The notes under the pieces were generated by a model that did not search any database, had not been told where the DNA came from, and saw nothing but the letters and a program-made list of their open reading frames with translations. This document shows, in pieces, positions 1-8,568 of a DNA stretch of 29,957 nucleotides. The position numbers and the translations under genes were made by a program. Origin of the DNA: JBLHGU01 sp047615875 (GTDB taxonomy: Bacteria > Pseudomonadota > Gammaproteobacteria > Arenicellales > CAJQKF01); assembly GCA_047615875.1 (NCBI GenBank), contig JBLHGU010000042.1, positions 1-29,957 on the forward strand. The letters are read 5' to 3'. The first letter of the stretch is position 1. Each line of letters starts with the position of its first letter.

Positions 1-1
1 T

Positions 2-1063
2 TCAAGCCAGTCTCAGGAGTCTGGTGAGGACGGGAGCAAACCGAAAACTAAGGTTTCTGTACAGGCTGATGAGGATACGAATGCGTTGGTAATTAGAGCC
101 AGCCCAGAGGAATACGAAGAATTAAAGCAGGTTGTAGAGAAACTCGATCTTAGGCGCTCTCAGGTTTTTGTTGAGACAATTATCGCTGAAGTGTCAAATT
201 CCAAAGCATCTGAAATTGGTGTTGAATGGCAGGGAGTAAACTTCAAAGGTTCTGGTGGTCAAGTGGCCAGCAATACGAATTTTAGTGATGGTGCAGATGG
301 CGGACTTAGCCTGGGAATTCTAAATAAATTTGTAACGGATCTGGCGGGAAATATTGTGCCGGATTTAAATGTTGTATTAAAATTGCTTAGAAACGACAAC
401 AACGCTAACATTCTTTCTACTCCTAATCTACTAACACTGGATAACGAAAGCGCTGAAATTGTGGTAGGCCAGGAAGTGCCCTTTATCACTGGTCAATTTG
501 TATCAGATGCCAGCAGTTCAAGTTCTGAATCGGATAGCCAAACTGGAAGTGGTGTTGTAAATCCATTTCAAACTATAGAGCGTAAAAACGTTGGTCTTAC
601 CCTGAAAATCACGCCACAAATTAATGAGGGTGGGGCAATTAGGCTCGAAATTGAACAGGAAATTTCCAGCGTAAGCCCGACAACCGTGGCTGGTGCAGCA
701 GACTTAATAACCGATACCAGATCGATTAGTGCGACGGTGCTAGTCGATGATGGCCAAATCATTGTGCTTGGTGGACTTATTACCGACGATATTAGTGATA
801 CTTTTGAATGGGTGCCTGTGCTGGGAAAAATTCCTGTCATTGGCGCTTTGTTCCGTAAGAAATCCAAACGCGCAGTTAAACGTAATTTGATGGTTTTTTT
901 GCGACCGAAGATTATTCGCACGCCAGCGGATTTGTACGAACATACTCGTCAGCGTTATTCAGGTATTCAAGCGGAGCAGAAAACTAGTTTGCCGGATACC
1001 CGTAGGATGATTAAGTCTACTGATATTCCGGTTTTGCCGGATCTGGAAGAAAAAGATAAATGA
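2..1063 (+). CDS. gspD: Type II secretion secretin GspD (5' partial)
   Basis: This is the C-terminal part of the outer-membrane secretin through which type II substrates leave the periplasm. The reading frame is open from base 2, so the true start lies outside the window. Visible are the end of an N-type periplasmic domain (VSVQADEDTNALVIRASPE), the start of the secretin region (VFVETIIAEVS) and the conserved secretin end (VPVLGKIPVIGALF, then NLMVFLRPKIIRTP). A Ser-rich stretch (ASSSSSESDSQTGSG) sits where family members carry a variable loop. The charged tail of about 45 residues after the beta domain resembles the S-domain that binds a pilotin lipoprotein; that role is inferred. The stop overlaps the gspE start (ATGA). 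Identity is secure. Confidence 0.96.
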   Translation, partial: SSQSQESGEDGSKPKTKVSVQADEDTNALVIRASPEEYEELKQVVEKLDLRRSQVFVETIIAEVSNSKASEIGVEWQGVNFKGSGGQVASNTNFSDGADGGLSLGILNKFVTDLAGNIVPDLNVVLKLLRNDNNANILSTPNLLTLDNESAEIVVGQEVPFITGQFVSDASSSSSESDSQTGSGVVNPFQTIERKNVGLTLKITPQINEGGAIRLEIEQEISSVSPTTVAGAADLITDTRSISATVLVDDGQIIVLGGLITDDISDTFEWVPVLGKIPVIGALFRKKSKRAVKRNLMVFLRPKIIRTPADLYEHTRQRYSGIQAEQKTSLPDTRRMIKSTDIPVLPDLEEKDK

Positions 1064-2598
1064 GTGTCGTCCTGCAAAATGTGGGGGAAGATACGCGGAC
1101 CATATTAGCCAAGGTGGATCCAACACTGGTTTCCAGGCTACCCTACGCCTACGCTAAAAATCATCGCGTGCTGGCCGCTTACGAGACCAACAATAAGGCG
1201 TTGGTTATTTGTTCAGATACACCTCCTTTCGCGGTTCTTACAGAATTACGACGCAGAATCGCCATGCCCCTGGCATTCAAGCGACTGCAGGGAAGCGAAT
1301 TTGATAGCCTTCTTCGACAAGCCTACGACCGTAGTCAGTCTGAAGCCAGTCAAATGGTTGATGATATGGATGGCGATATTGACCTCGATTTGTTGGCACA
1401 TGACGTACCTGAAGCCACTGATCTGTTGGCAGCATCTGATGAGGCACCTGTTGTACGTCTGATCAATGCACTATTAACTCAGGCTATCCGTGAAGACGCA
1501 TCGGATATTCATCTTGAAGCATTTGAAAGTCGTTCCGTAGTGCGTTTTCGGGTCGATGGTGTTTTGAAAGATATTGTGGAACCACAACGTGCTCTTCACA
1601 GTGCCCTGGTGTCACGTTTAAAGGTGATGGCGAAACTGAAAATAGATGAAAAACGCTTACCCCAGGACGGTCGTATTTCACTGCGGGTAGGTGACCGTGC
1701 TATTGATGTTCGGGTATCCAGTTTGCCTACCCAGCATGGCGAACGAATAGTATTGAGGATTCTAGACAAACAAGGGTCTAGATTGAATCTGGATACGCTA
1801 GGCATGGAGTCAACTATGCAGTCCCGTTTCGACAGGATGATTCGCGATCCCCATGGCATTATTCTCGTCACAGGCCCTACTGGTTCTGGTAAAACCACCA
1901 CCTTATATGCTGGTCTTAGTCGGCTTGATCGTGGTGGGTTAAATATTCTTACTGTTGAAGACCCAATCGAGTTTGATCTTGATGGGGTAGGTCAAACTCA
2001 GGTCCATGCGGATATAGGATTAACATTTGCAGCAGGGCTACGTTCGATACTTAGGCAGGATCCAGATGTTATTTTGGTGGGTGAAATACGCGATGTAGAA
2101 ACTGCAGAAATAGCTGTGCAGGCAAGTTTGACTGGTCATCTGGTACTTTCTACTTTACATACCAACTCAGCTATCGGTGCTATAACAAGACTCGTCGATA
2201 TGGGTGTAGAGCCATTTCTTATTTCATCAAGTCTGCTCGCCGTTGTGGCACAACGACTGGTTCGAAAACTTTGCGTGAAATGTAAACGGGCAGACCAGCC
2301 TGATGAGAGCGAGCGCAAAATCTTGAATCTGTCAAACGGAGAAAGCAGCGCCATCTATCGTAGCCAGGGCTGTGAAGGATGTGACTTTTCTGGCTATAGA
2401 GGAAGAATTGGCATTTACGAATTAGTACAGGTGGATGATAGCTTGCGAAAGTTAATACATGATCGTGCCGGGGAACCTGAAATGATAGCACATGCGAGAC
2501 AGAAGTCTGAAGGATTGATGCAGGATGGTTTACGCAAGGTGTTGCAAGGCATCACCAGTATTGATGAAGTTCTGCGTGTTACTCAGGAAGCCGCCTAG
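1060..2598 (+). CDS. gspE: Type II secretion ATPase GspE
   Basis: Cytoplasmic hexameric ATPase that powers pseudopilus assembly. The 512-residue protein is normal in length. The N-terminal domain (about 1-125) docks on GspL in characterised systems. The catalytic part shows Walker A GPTGSGKT at 272-279, an Asp box around 300 (TVEDPIEFD), Walker B DPDVILVGEIRD at 334-345 and a His box (LVLSTLHTN) at 361-369. A four-cysteine metal-binding motif is present as CVKC (405/408) and CEGC (438/441), typical of GspE. The ATG overlaps the gspD stop, so the two are probably translationally coupled. An acidic linker (DDMDGDIDLD, 101-110) joins the N domain to the core. Confidence 0.97.
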   Translation: MSVVLQNVGEDTRTILAKVDPTLVSRLPYAYAKNHRVLAAYETNNKALVICSDTPPFAVLTELRRRIAMPLAFKRLQGSEFDSLLRQAYDRSQSEASQMVDDMDGDIDLDLLAHDVPEATDLLAASDEAPVVRLINALLTQAIREDASDIHLEAFESRSVVRFRVDGVLKDIVEPQRALHSALVSRLKVMAKLKIDEKRLPQDGRISLRVGDRAIDVRVSSLPTQHGERIVLRILDKQGSRLNLDTLGMESTMQSRFDRMIRDPHGIILVTGPTGSGKTTTLYAGLSRLDRGGLNILTVEDPIEFDLDGVGQTQVHADIGLTFAAGLRSILRQDPDVILVGEIRDVETAEIAVQASLTGHLVLSTLHTNSAIGAITRLVDMGVEPFLISSSLLAVVAQRLVRKLCVKCKRADQPDESERKILNLSNGESSAIYRSQGCEGCDFSGYRGRIGIYELVQVDDSLRKLIHDRAGEPEMIAHARQKSEGLMQDGLRKVLQGITSIDEVLRVTQEAA

Positions 2599-2628
2599 TT
2601 AGGCGCGAAAGAGGCAACCGTATAACTT

Positions 2629-3840
2629 ATGGGAGCATATGAATATAGGGCGCTGGATGAACGAGGCCGTCAGAAAAAGGGCGTTGCTAGTGGTGATACT
2701 GCACGGCAAATTCGAAATCAATTACGTGAACAGAATCTGACCCCACTGGATATAAAGCCAGTTACGGAAGTCTCAGGTATAAACAAACAGAAAGTTTCCG
2801 TCAGAAAAATTAATGCCATGCAATTGGCGGTTATGACTCGCCAGTTTGCTACGCTGTTGGGATCAGGTATGACGGTAGAAGATTCCCTGGGAGCCTTAAT
2901 TGATCAATCGGAAACCCATCAAATCAAGTCATTGTTAAGTAGTATTCGCTCGTCACTTCTCGAGGGTAGAACACTTGCAGACTGTATGCGGCAGTTTCCA
3001 CGGGCTTTCCCGGAAATTTATACAGCATCTGTCGCTGCAGGCGAACAAACTGGTAAGCTAGCAGAAGTGTTGGACCGATTGGCTGAATTTACTGAAGCCA
3101 GGCAAGGTCTTAAGCAACGTCTGGGTGTTGCGCTGGTGTATCCGATCATATTAACCGTGGTCGCAATACTCATTGTTGTGGGATTGCTCACTTACGTGGT
3201 ACCACAAGTTGTGCGAGTCTTTGAAGATACTGGGCAAGAATTACCACTTTTGACTGAGTTGTTAATTTCGCTAAGCGATTTTATCCGTATTAATGGCGGC
3301 ATTATTGCAGCGGTTATTCTTGCGGCAGTGATTTTCTTCAGTACTTTGTTTCGGCAGCCAGGTCCAAAAGTGTGGTTACATGGCAGATTTATACAGTCAA
3401 CAATATCGAGGCGCCTTGTTAGAGGACTCAACACCTCTCGAATGGCTCGTACCCTGTCGATAATGGTGGGTAGCGGTGTACCATTACTTGATGCAATGCA
3501 ATCCAGCTCAGAAGTCGTGTCCAACCTGGTTATGCGCAGCGCAGTAGTTCAAGCAGCAGTTGAAGTTCAGGAGGGCGTTACACTTAGCCGAGCTATTGGC
3601 AGGAGTAAGCTATTTCCACCTTTGTTCACTCAGATGGTTGCCAGCGGTGAGCAAAGCGGCAAACTTGATGACATGCTGGAGAAATCTGCCACGGCTCTCG
3701 AGCGAGAAATTGAGGCACGTTTGAGCGTGCTTGTCGGACTGTTTGAGCCGCTCATGATTTTATTTATGGGCGGTGTAGTGCTAACCATTGTATTGGCAAT
3801 ACTGTTGCCCATATTTGATTTAAACCAACTAGTCAGGTAG
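2629..3840 (+). CDS. gspF: Type II secretion inner-membrane platform protein GspF
   Basis: Polytopic inner-membrane protein at the centre of the secretion platform, working with GspE, L and M. The 403 residues carry the duplicated T2SSF domain: one copy around 70-190 (QFATLLGSGMTVEDSL, then AAGEQTGKLAEVLDRLA) and a second around 272-395 (TLSIMVGSGVPLLDAM, then VASGEQSGKLDDMLEK). Hydrophobic segments lie at about 165-190, 224-243 and 370-395. The length matches the family. The start is ATG with a modest AGAGG about 14 bases upstream. It follows gspE by 30 bases in the same operon. Confidence 0.97.
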   Translation: MGAYEYRALDERGRQKKGVASGDTARQIRNQLREQNLTPLDIKPVTEVSGINKQKVSVRKINAMQLAVMTRQFATLLGSGMTVEDSLGALIDQSETHQIKSLLSSIRSSLLEGRTLADCMRQFPRAFPEIYTASVAAGEQTGKLAEVLDRLAEFTEARQGLKQRLGVALVYPIILTVVAILIVVGLLTYVVPQVVRVFEDTGQELPLLTELLISLSDFIRINGGIIAAVILAAVIFFSTLFRQPGPKVWLHGRFIQSTISRRLVRGLNTSRMARTLSIMVGSGVPLLDAMQSSSEVVSNLVMRSAVVQAAVEVQEGVTLSRAIGRSKLFPPLFTQMVASGEQSGKLDDMLEKSATALEREIEARLSVLVGLFEPLMILFMGGVVLTIVLAILLPIFDLNQLVR

Positions 3841-3845
3841 TAAGA

Positions 3846-4259
3846 TTGAACAACTCCAAAAAATCTAAGGGTTTTACCCTCATCGAAATTATGGTGGTGG
3901 TGGTAATTATTGGTCTAATGGCCACATTAATTTTACCTCGGGTTCTAGGCCGACAGGAAGAAGCCTTTATTGCTAAGTCGAAAAGTGATATTCGCGCCCT
4001 AACCAGCGCGTTAAAATTATATAAGCTGGACAACTTCAAGTACCCCACCACTTCCGATGGCCTTGATGTGTTGGTTAGTGGCGCTAAGGACGGTAAAGGT
4101 TATATAGACCGATTGCCCTCGGACCCGTGGGGTAACAGTTATCAGTTTCTATTTCCCGGAGATAAAATGGAGTTTGATTTATGGTCTTACGGTGCCGATG
4201 GCCAAACAGGCGGGGAAAGTACTAATGCTGATATAGGTAACTGGAATCTGGATGAGTAG
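3846..4259 (+). CDS. gspG: Major pseudopilin GspG
   Basis: Major subunit of the periplasmic pseudopilus. A very short leader ends in the prepilin peptidase site G9|F10 (KG|FTLIE), with the conserved Glu at mature position +5 and a hydrophobic helix after it. The C-terminal part has the hallmarks of GspG: DPWGNSYQF, and the Asp-rich calcium loop region LWSYGADGQTGGE followed by ADIGNW. The 137-residue length fits. The start is TTG, 5 bases after the gspF stop; no better upstream start exists. The 3' end overlaps gspH by 8 bases. The prepilin peptidase needed for processing is not encoded in this window. Confidence 0.97.
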   Translation: MNNSKKSKGFTLIEIMVVVVIIGLMATLILPRVLGRQEEAFIAKSKSDIRALTSALKLYKLDNFKYPTTSDGLDVLVSGAKDGKGYIDRLPSDPWGNSYQFLFPGDKMEFDLWSYGADGQTGGESTNADIGNWNLDE

Positions 4260-4836
4260 AGACGACAATTTAGTTGTTTTATTACAGTGTAGGCAAGCTG
4301 GCTTCACGCTGCTTGAAATGATGCTTGTGGTTGCATTGATTGCAATCACTGTGACCTTCGTAAATTTAAATATTGAGCCCGATCAGGAAGATTTGCTCTC
4401 AGACGAGGCCGAACGGGTCGCGGCACTTATAAGACACATGGAGGAGGAGAGCGTATTAACTGGCCAAACTATGGCTATCGAGTTTAATGATGTAGAGCAA
4501 ACTTACAGTTTCCTTCAGCTACAAGCGGGAGAGTGGCAGCTAATTGAGAACGATGATTTGTTACGCACTCGCCACTGGCGAAAACCAGTTAAAGGTCGAC
4601 TAGTTAGTGGAGCAGCCTTACAAATTGCTCCTCAAGCTAATGAGAATTCAGAAGAGGACGAAGAGAAAAAAAGGCCACAACTTGCGAAAATTGTCGTAGA
4701 TCCGGTAGGCGAAATTTTTCCGTTTAACTTAAAAGTATCAATTGGTAGTTTAGCTGTATTCATATTTTTGAATGAATTTAACGAAGTACAGATAAGACAA
4801 CCCAATGACTCGGAACAGGACTTGATTGATTCCTGA
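4252..4836 (+). CDS. gspH: Minor pseudopilin GspH
   Basis: Minor pseudopilin of the type II secretion pseudopilus. Prepilin-type cleavage is expected at G17|F18 (QAG|FTLLEMML), with Glu at +5 and a following hydrophobic helix. The 17-residue leader is longer than that of GspG. The assignment as GspH rests on position between gspG and gspI and on the length (194 residues) rather than on a diagnostic motif. An unusual acidic and lysine-rich stretch (ENSEEDEEKKRPQ) lies at about 138-152, probably in a surface loop. The start overlaps gspG by 8 bases and the stop overlaps the gspI ATG by one base. Confidence 0.9.
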   Translation: MSRDDNLVVLLQCRQAGFTLLEMMLVVALIAITVTFVNLNIEPDQEDLLSDEAERVAALIRHMEEESVLTGQTMAIEFNDVEQTYSFLQLQAGEWQLIENDDLLRTRHWRKPVKGRLVSGAALQIAPQANENSEEDEEKKRPQLAKIVVDPVGEIFPFNLKVSIGSLAVFIFLNEFNEVQIRQPNDSEQDLIDS

Positions 4837-5264
4837 TGGAAACGCCAATTCCTTTTCCATGCGACACCTCGCGCCGGAGACGCAATAAAGGCTTTACCTT
4901 ACTGGAAGTGCTTGCGGCACTTGCCATCGCATCAACTGGGCTATTGGCTGTGGCCCATACGGTATCTACTAGTGTTGATGTATCTGCAGCTACTGAAGGG
5001 CGCACGGTTGCTTTATGGGTTGCGAGCAACGCTATGGCAGAACTTCGCTTATCTCAAATCTGGCCGGCAGCAGGCAGTTCTACCCAGCAAGCTACTATGG
5101 CTGGTCGTAAGTGGGTAATAAAACGGACCATTGAAGCTACTGCGGATGCCGACATCGTCAAGGTCGAACTTCAGGTACTGTTTGAGCAACGCTTACTATC
5201 TACTGTAAAAGGCTACCTCGCCAGACTTGACCCACCGAGGAAATCTGTTGATGGCAGCAATTAA
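4836..5264 (+). CDS. gspI: Minor pseudopilin GspI
   Basis: Minor pseudopilin that in characterised systems forms the tip complex with GspJ and GspK. Cleavage is predicted at G19|F20 (NKG|FTLLEVLAALAI), preceded by a basic run SRRRRNK; Glu sits at +5. The remainder (NAMAELRLSQIWP, then GRKWVIKRTIEAT and KVELQVLF) fits GspI, in which a short beta domain follows the helix. The 142 residues are a little longer than the usual 120-130, mostly because of the leader and C-terminal tail. Its ATG shares one base with the gspH stop. Confidence 0.93.
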   Translation: METPIPFPCDTSRRRRNKGFTLLEVLAALAIASTGLLAVAHTVSTSVDVSAATEGRTVALWVASNAMAELRLSQIWPAAGSSTQQATMAGRKWVIKRTIEATADADIVKVELQVLFEQRLLSTVKGYLARLDPPRKSVDGSN

Positions 5265-5889
5265 GTCCGCAGACGGTTCATTGGCCGGACGCAATAGTGG
5301 TTTTACACTGTTGGAGATGGTTATTGCTATAGCAATTTTTTCCATTATTGGCATGATTTCCTTTGTTACCTTGGACCAATTTATTCGAGCAAGGGAAACA
5401 TTGGCGGTTAAAAATGCTGAGTTGAAAAATCTACAACAAACATTCTTGGCTTTTGATCGAGATATTCGATTTATGGTTTCAAGGCCTGTACGCGACGAGT
5501 TAGGTGAAACTATCCCAGCACTGCAACCTTATAGTGATGGTGTGACAGTTGAAGGTGATTTGTTGGAATTTACAGCATCGGCGCCTCATCCATCTAATCA
5601 ATTGTTACAACGTTTGTATAGAGTGTCGTGGTCTATAAAAGATCAGGTTTTGGTCAGAAATTTGTGGCTTATATTAGATCGCGATTTTGATAGTGTTCCT
5701 CGTGAACGTAAACTGTTATCAGATGTTGCGTCGGTTGAAGTGAACTATTTGAAACCACGGGAAACTGAGCCAGGGGTTGAGTACACCAGCGTGTGGGAAG
5801 TTGAGAATGGCCTACCTGTTGGAGTTGAACTCATCGTAACACTTACTAATGAACGCACTTATCGAAGATTGCTAGAGGTAGGCGGCTAA
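5251..5889 (+). CDS. gspJ: Minor pseudopilin GspJ
   Basis: Minor pseudopilin, part of the I-J-K tip complex. With the ATG at 5251 the leader is 17 residues with cleavage at G17|F18 (NSG|FTLLEMVIAIAIF) and Glu at +5. I prefer this ATG over an upstream in-frame TTG at 5227 because GAGGA at 5237-5241 lies at good distance from it. Diagnostic GspJ stretches are FLAFDRDIRFMVSRPVRDE, the central LLEFTASAPHPS, and YRVSWSIKDQVLVRN. It gives 212 residues, a normal length, and overlaps the end of gspI by 14 bases. Confidence 0.94.
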   Translation: MAAIKSADGSLAGRNSGFTLLEMVIAIAIFSIIGMISFVTLDQFIRARETLAVKNAELKNLQQTFLAFDRDIRFMVSRPVRDELGETIPALQPYSDGVTVEGDLLEFTASAPHPSNQLLQRLYRVSWSIKDQVLVRNLWLILDRDFDSVPRERKLLSDVASVEVNYLKPRETEPGVEYTSVWEVENGLPVGVELIVTLTNERTYRRLLEVGG

Positions 5890-5890
5890 A

Positions 5891-6856
5891 GTGGCAAGTG
5901 ACACAAGCAATATAGCCAAAAATAACCGGTGTAATCGCCAGCATGGAGTGGCGCTACTATCAGTTATGTTTATTCTTACCTTGTTAACTGTGCTCGCAGT
6001 TTACATGGTGGAGGCAGATCATCTGGCTATTCGCAGAGTTGAGAATCAACGAATGGTTGAACAAGCTGCACAGTTGAGTATGGGTAGTGAACAATGGGCG
6101 AGAAGAGTTTTACAACGGGATGCCGCGGATTCAAAAACGGATCACCTAAACGAGGACTGGAACAAACTCGGATCATCGGTCAAGATTGATAACGCTGACT
6201 TACGAACTGTAATACATGATCATCAGGGTCGATTTAATTTGAATAATCTGACCACTCGAGATGAGGTATGGTATCCTGCTTTTAAGCGCTTGCTTCGACT
6301 TCTTGAACTAAACGAAGGCATTGCCGAAGCGGTTGTAGACTGGATTGATGCGGATCAGAATCGAACTCATGCAGATGGTGCTGAGGATTTGGAATACCAG
6401 CTGCTGGACCCGCCTTACAGAACGGCTAATCGCCCTATGATCGATGTCGGAGAATTAGTATATATTCAGGGACTTGGTCCGCAACAACTGAACAGACTTT
6501 TGCCTTACGTTACCGTAATTCCGGATAATAAAGTAACACGTATAAATGTTAATACATGTCCGCCGCTGTTGTTACAAATTTTGGGCGCTGAAATGACATC
6601 TGCAGACGCCGAGTCTTTAGCCACAGGACGAGGAGAAACTGGCTTTGAATCTATACAAACTTTTCTTCAGCGACCGGAATTGGCTGGTGAGGCTAATGTT
6701 ACTGCGGAACCGTTATCAACTCTGCAAAGTGATTATTTTCAGATCGCCAGCCAAACTCGGGTTGGTCGTCTTCGATTCGCGATGAATTCCATGATAAAAC
6801 GAAATTCCCAACAAGGCTCAGTGGAAGTTATAAGGCGCGGAAGGAGCTACCTTTGA
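5891..6856 (+). CDS. gspK: Minor pseudopilin GspK
   Basis: Large minor pseudopilin that caps the pseudopilus tip. The leader ends at G19|V20 (HG|VALLSVMFIL). The usual Glu at +5 is replaced by Ser, which is characteristic of GspK. The 321-residue size and the alpha-helical insert are typical; recognisable stretches are LDPPYRTANRPMIDVGEL, VVDWIDADQN and RINVNTCPPLLLQIL. It starts with GTG one base after the gspJ stop and overlaps the gspL start. Confidence 0.95.
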   Translation: MASDTSNIAKNNRCNRQHGVALLSVMFILTLLTVLAVYMVEADHLAIRRVENQRMVEQAAQLSMGSEQWARRVLQRDAADSKTDHLNEDWNKLGSSVKIDNADLRTVIHDHQGRFNLNNLTTRDEVWYPAFKRLLRLLELNEGIAEAVVDWIDADQNRTHADGAEDLEYQLLDPPYRTANRPMIDVGELVYIQGLGPQQLNRLLPYVTVIPDNKVTRINVNTCPPLLLQILGAEMTSADAESLATGRGETGFESIQTFLQRPELAGEANVTAEPLSTLQSDYFQIASQTRVGRLRFAMNSMIKRNSQQGSVEVIRRGRSYL

Positions 6857-8037
6857 AACTGTATATAACCGCAGACGCTCCATATCACTGGTTTCAATTA
6901 TCCAATGGGGGGAAAGTAAAGAAACTCGGTGAAGCCGCTGTGCTAACAGAAGTGCCCGCCAGAAAATCCGATCAGATAGTAGTCGTACTGCCTGGTGAAG
7001 AAGTCCTCACGACCCGAGTCACTATTCCCACAAGGAGCCGTGCAAAACTGATTCAGGCTATTCCTTTTGCATTAGAAGATCAATTGACTGAAGACGTCGA
7101 TGAATTTTATTTTATCGTTTTGAACTGGAAACCAACTCAGCCAGCCACTGTTGCCGCATTGTCTAAACCCAGGGTGCGGGCATGGAAGCAAGTATTCAAG
7201 GATGCTGGGTTACGCATACATTCCATGGTGGCAGATTATCAGCTTTTACCAATACATCCCCGCACATCTTTAACTATTGCCAGTCATAATAACGGAAAAA
7301 TATCAGTTCACAGAGACGATAATACTGGCGCCACTATGGAATCAGATACCCTGGAAATGTGGTGGCAAGGGCTAACCGAAGGCAATATTGCCGCTGCCGT
7401 AAATGATGTTCTTCTTGCACAGCGTTTAGTGGTAAGCGGGAGCGGCCAGGTCAAGGAGTGGAACCTGGGACAACAACCATCAGATTGGATCGGCCATTTT
7501 CCGAGAAATCATCGATTTTCTGATCTTTTAGAAGGCACTACCGAACAACAGACTCGACAATCCACATCGCCTGTTTATGTTGCTGCGACCGTCCTGCTGG
7601 GTCTTGCTCTATCTGGAAAGATTGCAGTTGATCATTATGAGTATTTTCAGCTGGAACAGGAAAGCAGGCGACTCCAGAAGGAAACCCATGCGCTATTTTC
7701 CAGTACCTTTCCAGAAGAAAAGCGTGTGGTTAATGCGCGTAGTCAGTTCCGCCAGAAAATAGTCGAAATTAGTCAGCAGGGTAACACCGAGGCGGAATTT
7801 CAAAACATCCTGTTTGCTGTCACCCAGGCTGTAGTAGCGACTCGCTCGATTGTCGAGGAGATTTCCTACCGCGAGAAAAGTTTGATGGTGTTGTGCTCGG
7901 TAAATAATTTTGCTGGGCTTGATACGCTGCAAAAAAGACTGGAAGCTTATCCGGGCGTGAAGGTTCAATTAGTATCTTCTGGCTCACTAGGCACAAGAGT
8001 AACTGGTCGCTTTAAAGTTAACCGAAAAGGCGCATGA
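6853..8037 (+). CDS. gspL: Type II secretion platform protein GspL
   Basis: Bitopic inner-membrane protein that recruits the ATPase GspE and pairs with GspM. Residues 1-235 form the cytoplasmic actin-like domain (VVVLPGEEVLTTRVTIP, then AIPFALEDQLTEDVDEFYF, the most conserved GspL signature). One membrane helix lies at about 241-258, followed by a coiled region and a small periplasmic ferredoxin-like domain to residue 394. The start is TTG with a strong AAGGAG at 6841-6846, overlapping the gspK stop. Overall length matches the family. Confidence 0.95.
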   Translation: MKLYITADAPYHWFQLSNGGKVKKLGEAAVLTEVPARKSDQIVVVLPGEEVLTTRVTIPTRSRAKLIQAIPFALEDQLTEDVDEFYFIVLNWKPTQPATVAALSKPRVRAWKQVFKDAGLRIHSMVADYQLLPIHPRTSLTIASHNNGKISVHRDDNTGATMESDTLEMWWQGLTEGNIAAAVNDVLLAQRLVVSGSGQVKEWNLGQQPSDWIGHFPRNHRFSDLLEGTTEQQTRQSTSPVYVAATVLLGLALSGKIAVDHYEYFQLEQESRRLQKETHALFSSTFPEEKRVVNARSQFRQKIVEISQQGNTEAEFQNILFAVTQAVVATRSIVEEISYREKSLMVLCSVNNFAGLDTLQKRLEAYPGVKVQLVSSGSLGTRVTGRFKVNRKGA

Positions 8038-8071
8038 AAGCTATGATCTTAAACCATGGGCTAAACGAGTC

Positions 8072-8542
8072 ATGAATAGTTTCTGGTCAGGACTAAATCC
8101 CCGTGAACGACGCATCATCAGTTGGGGATTATTTATCACCGTTGGCATTGTGGTTTACCTTTTCTTTCTTGAACCAAGGTATCAGCGTCTCAATATGTTG
8201 CGCGCACAAGTCCCCTCACAGGGTGCTGATCTGGCATGGATGCGGCAACAAATAGAAATCCACAAAGCTACACTGAATAAACGTTCAGCCAATCAGGTTG
8301 CGGAACAAATGCCATTGCTAACTATTGTCGAAAAAACGGCTACTCAAAGTGGCCTAAGGGCGAGTATCAGTCGTATGCAACCAGCTGAAAACAATCAGGT
8401 CCGGGTTTGGTTCGATGATATATATTTTGACCATTGGTTACGCTGGATTGAAATATTGAAACAAAAAAAGATTCAAATTTCTGCAGCGACAGTGAATAAG
8501 ACTAAAGACCAGAAAGTAAATATTCGGGTAACGCTTGGATAA
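8072..8542 (+). CDS. gspM: Type II secretion platform protein GspM
   Basis: Small bitopic inner-membrane protein that partners GspL. It has the standard layout: a short N-terminal cytoplasmic segment (FWSGLNPRERRIISWG), one membrane helix at about 17-33, then a periplasmic part with a helical stretch and a small ferredoxin-like fold (ISRMQPAENNQVRVWFDDIYF). The conserved motif NPRER near the start supports the call. It lies 34 bases after gspL and is the last type II secretion gene here; no gspN follows. Length 156 residues is normal. Confidence 0.92.
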   Translation: MNSFWSGLNPRERRIISWGLFITVGIVVYLFFLEPRYQRLNMLRAQVPSQGADLAWMRQQIEIHKATLNKRSANQVAEQMPLLTIVEKTATQSGLRASISRMQPAENNQVRVWFDDIYFDHWLRWIEILKQKKIQISAATVNKTKDQKVNIRVTLG

Positions 8543-8568
8543 CAATAAGTTACTTATAGGTCTCTAAA

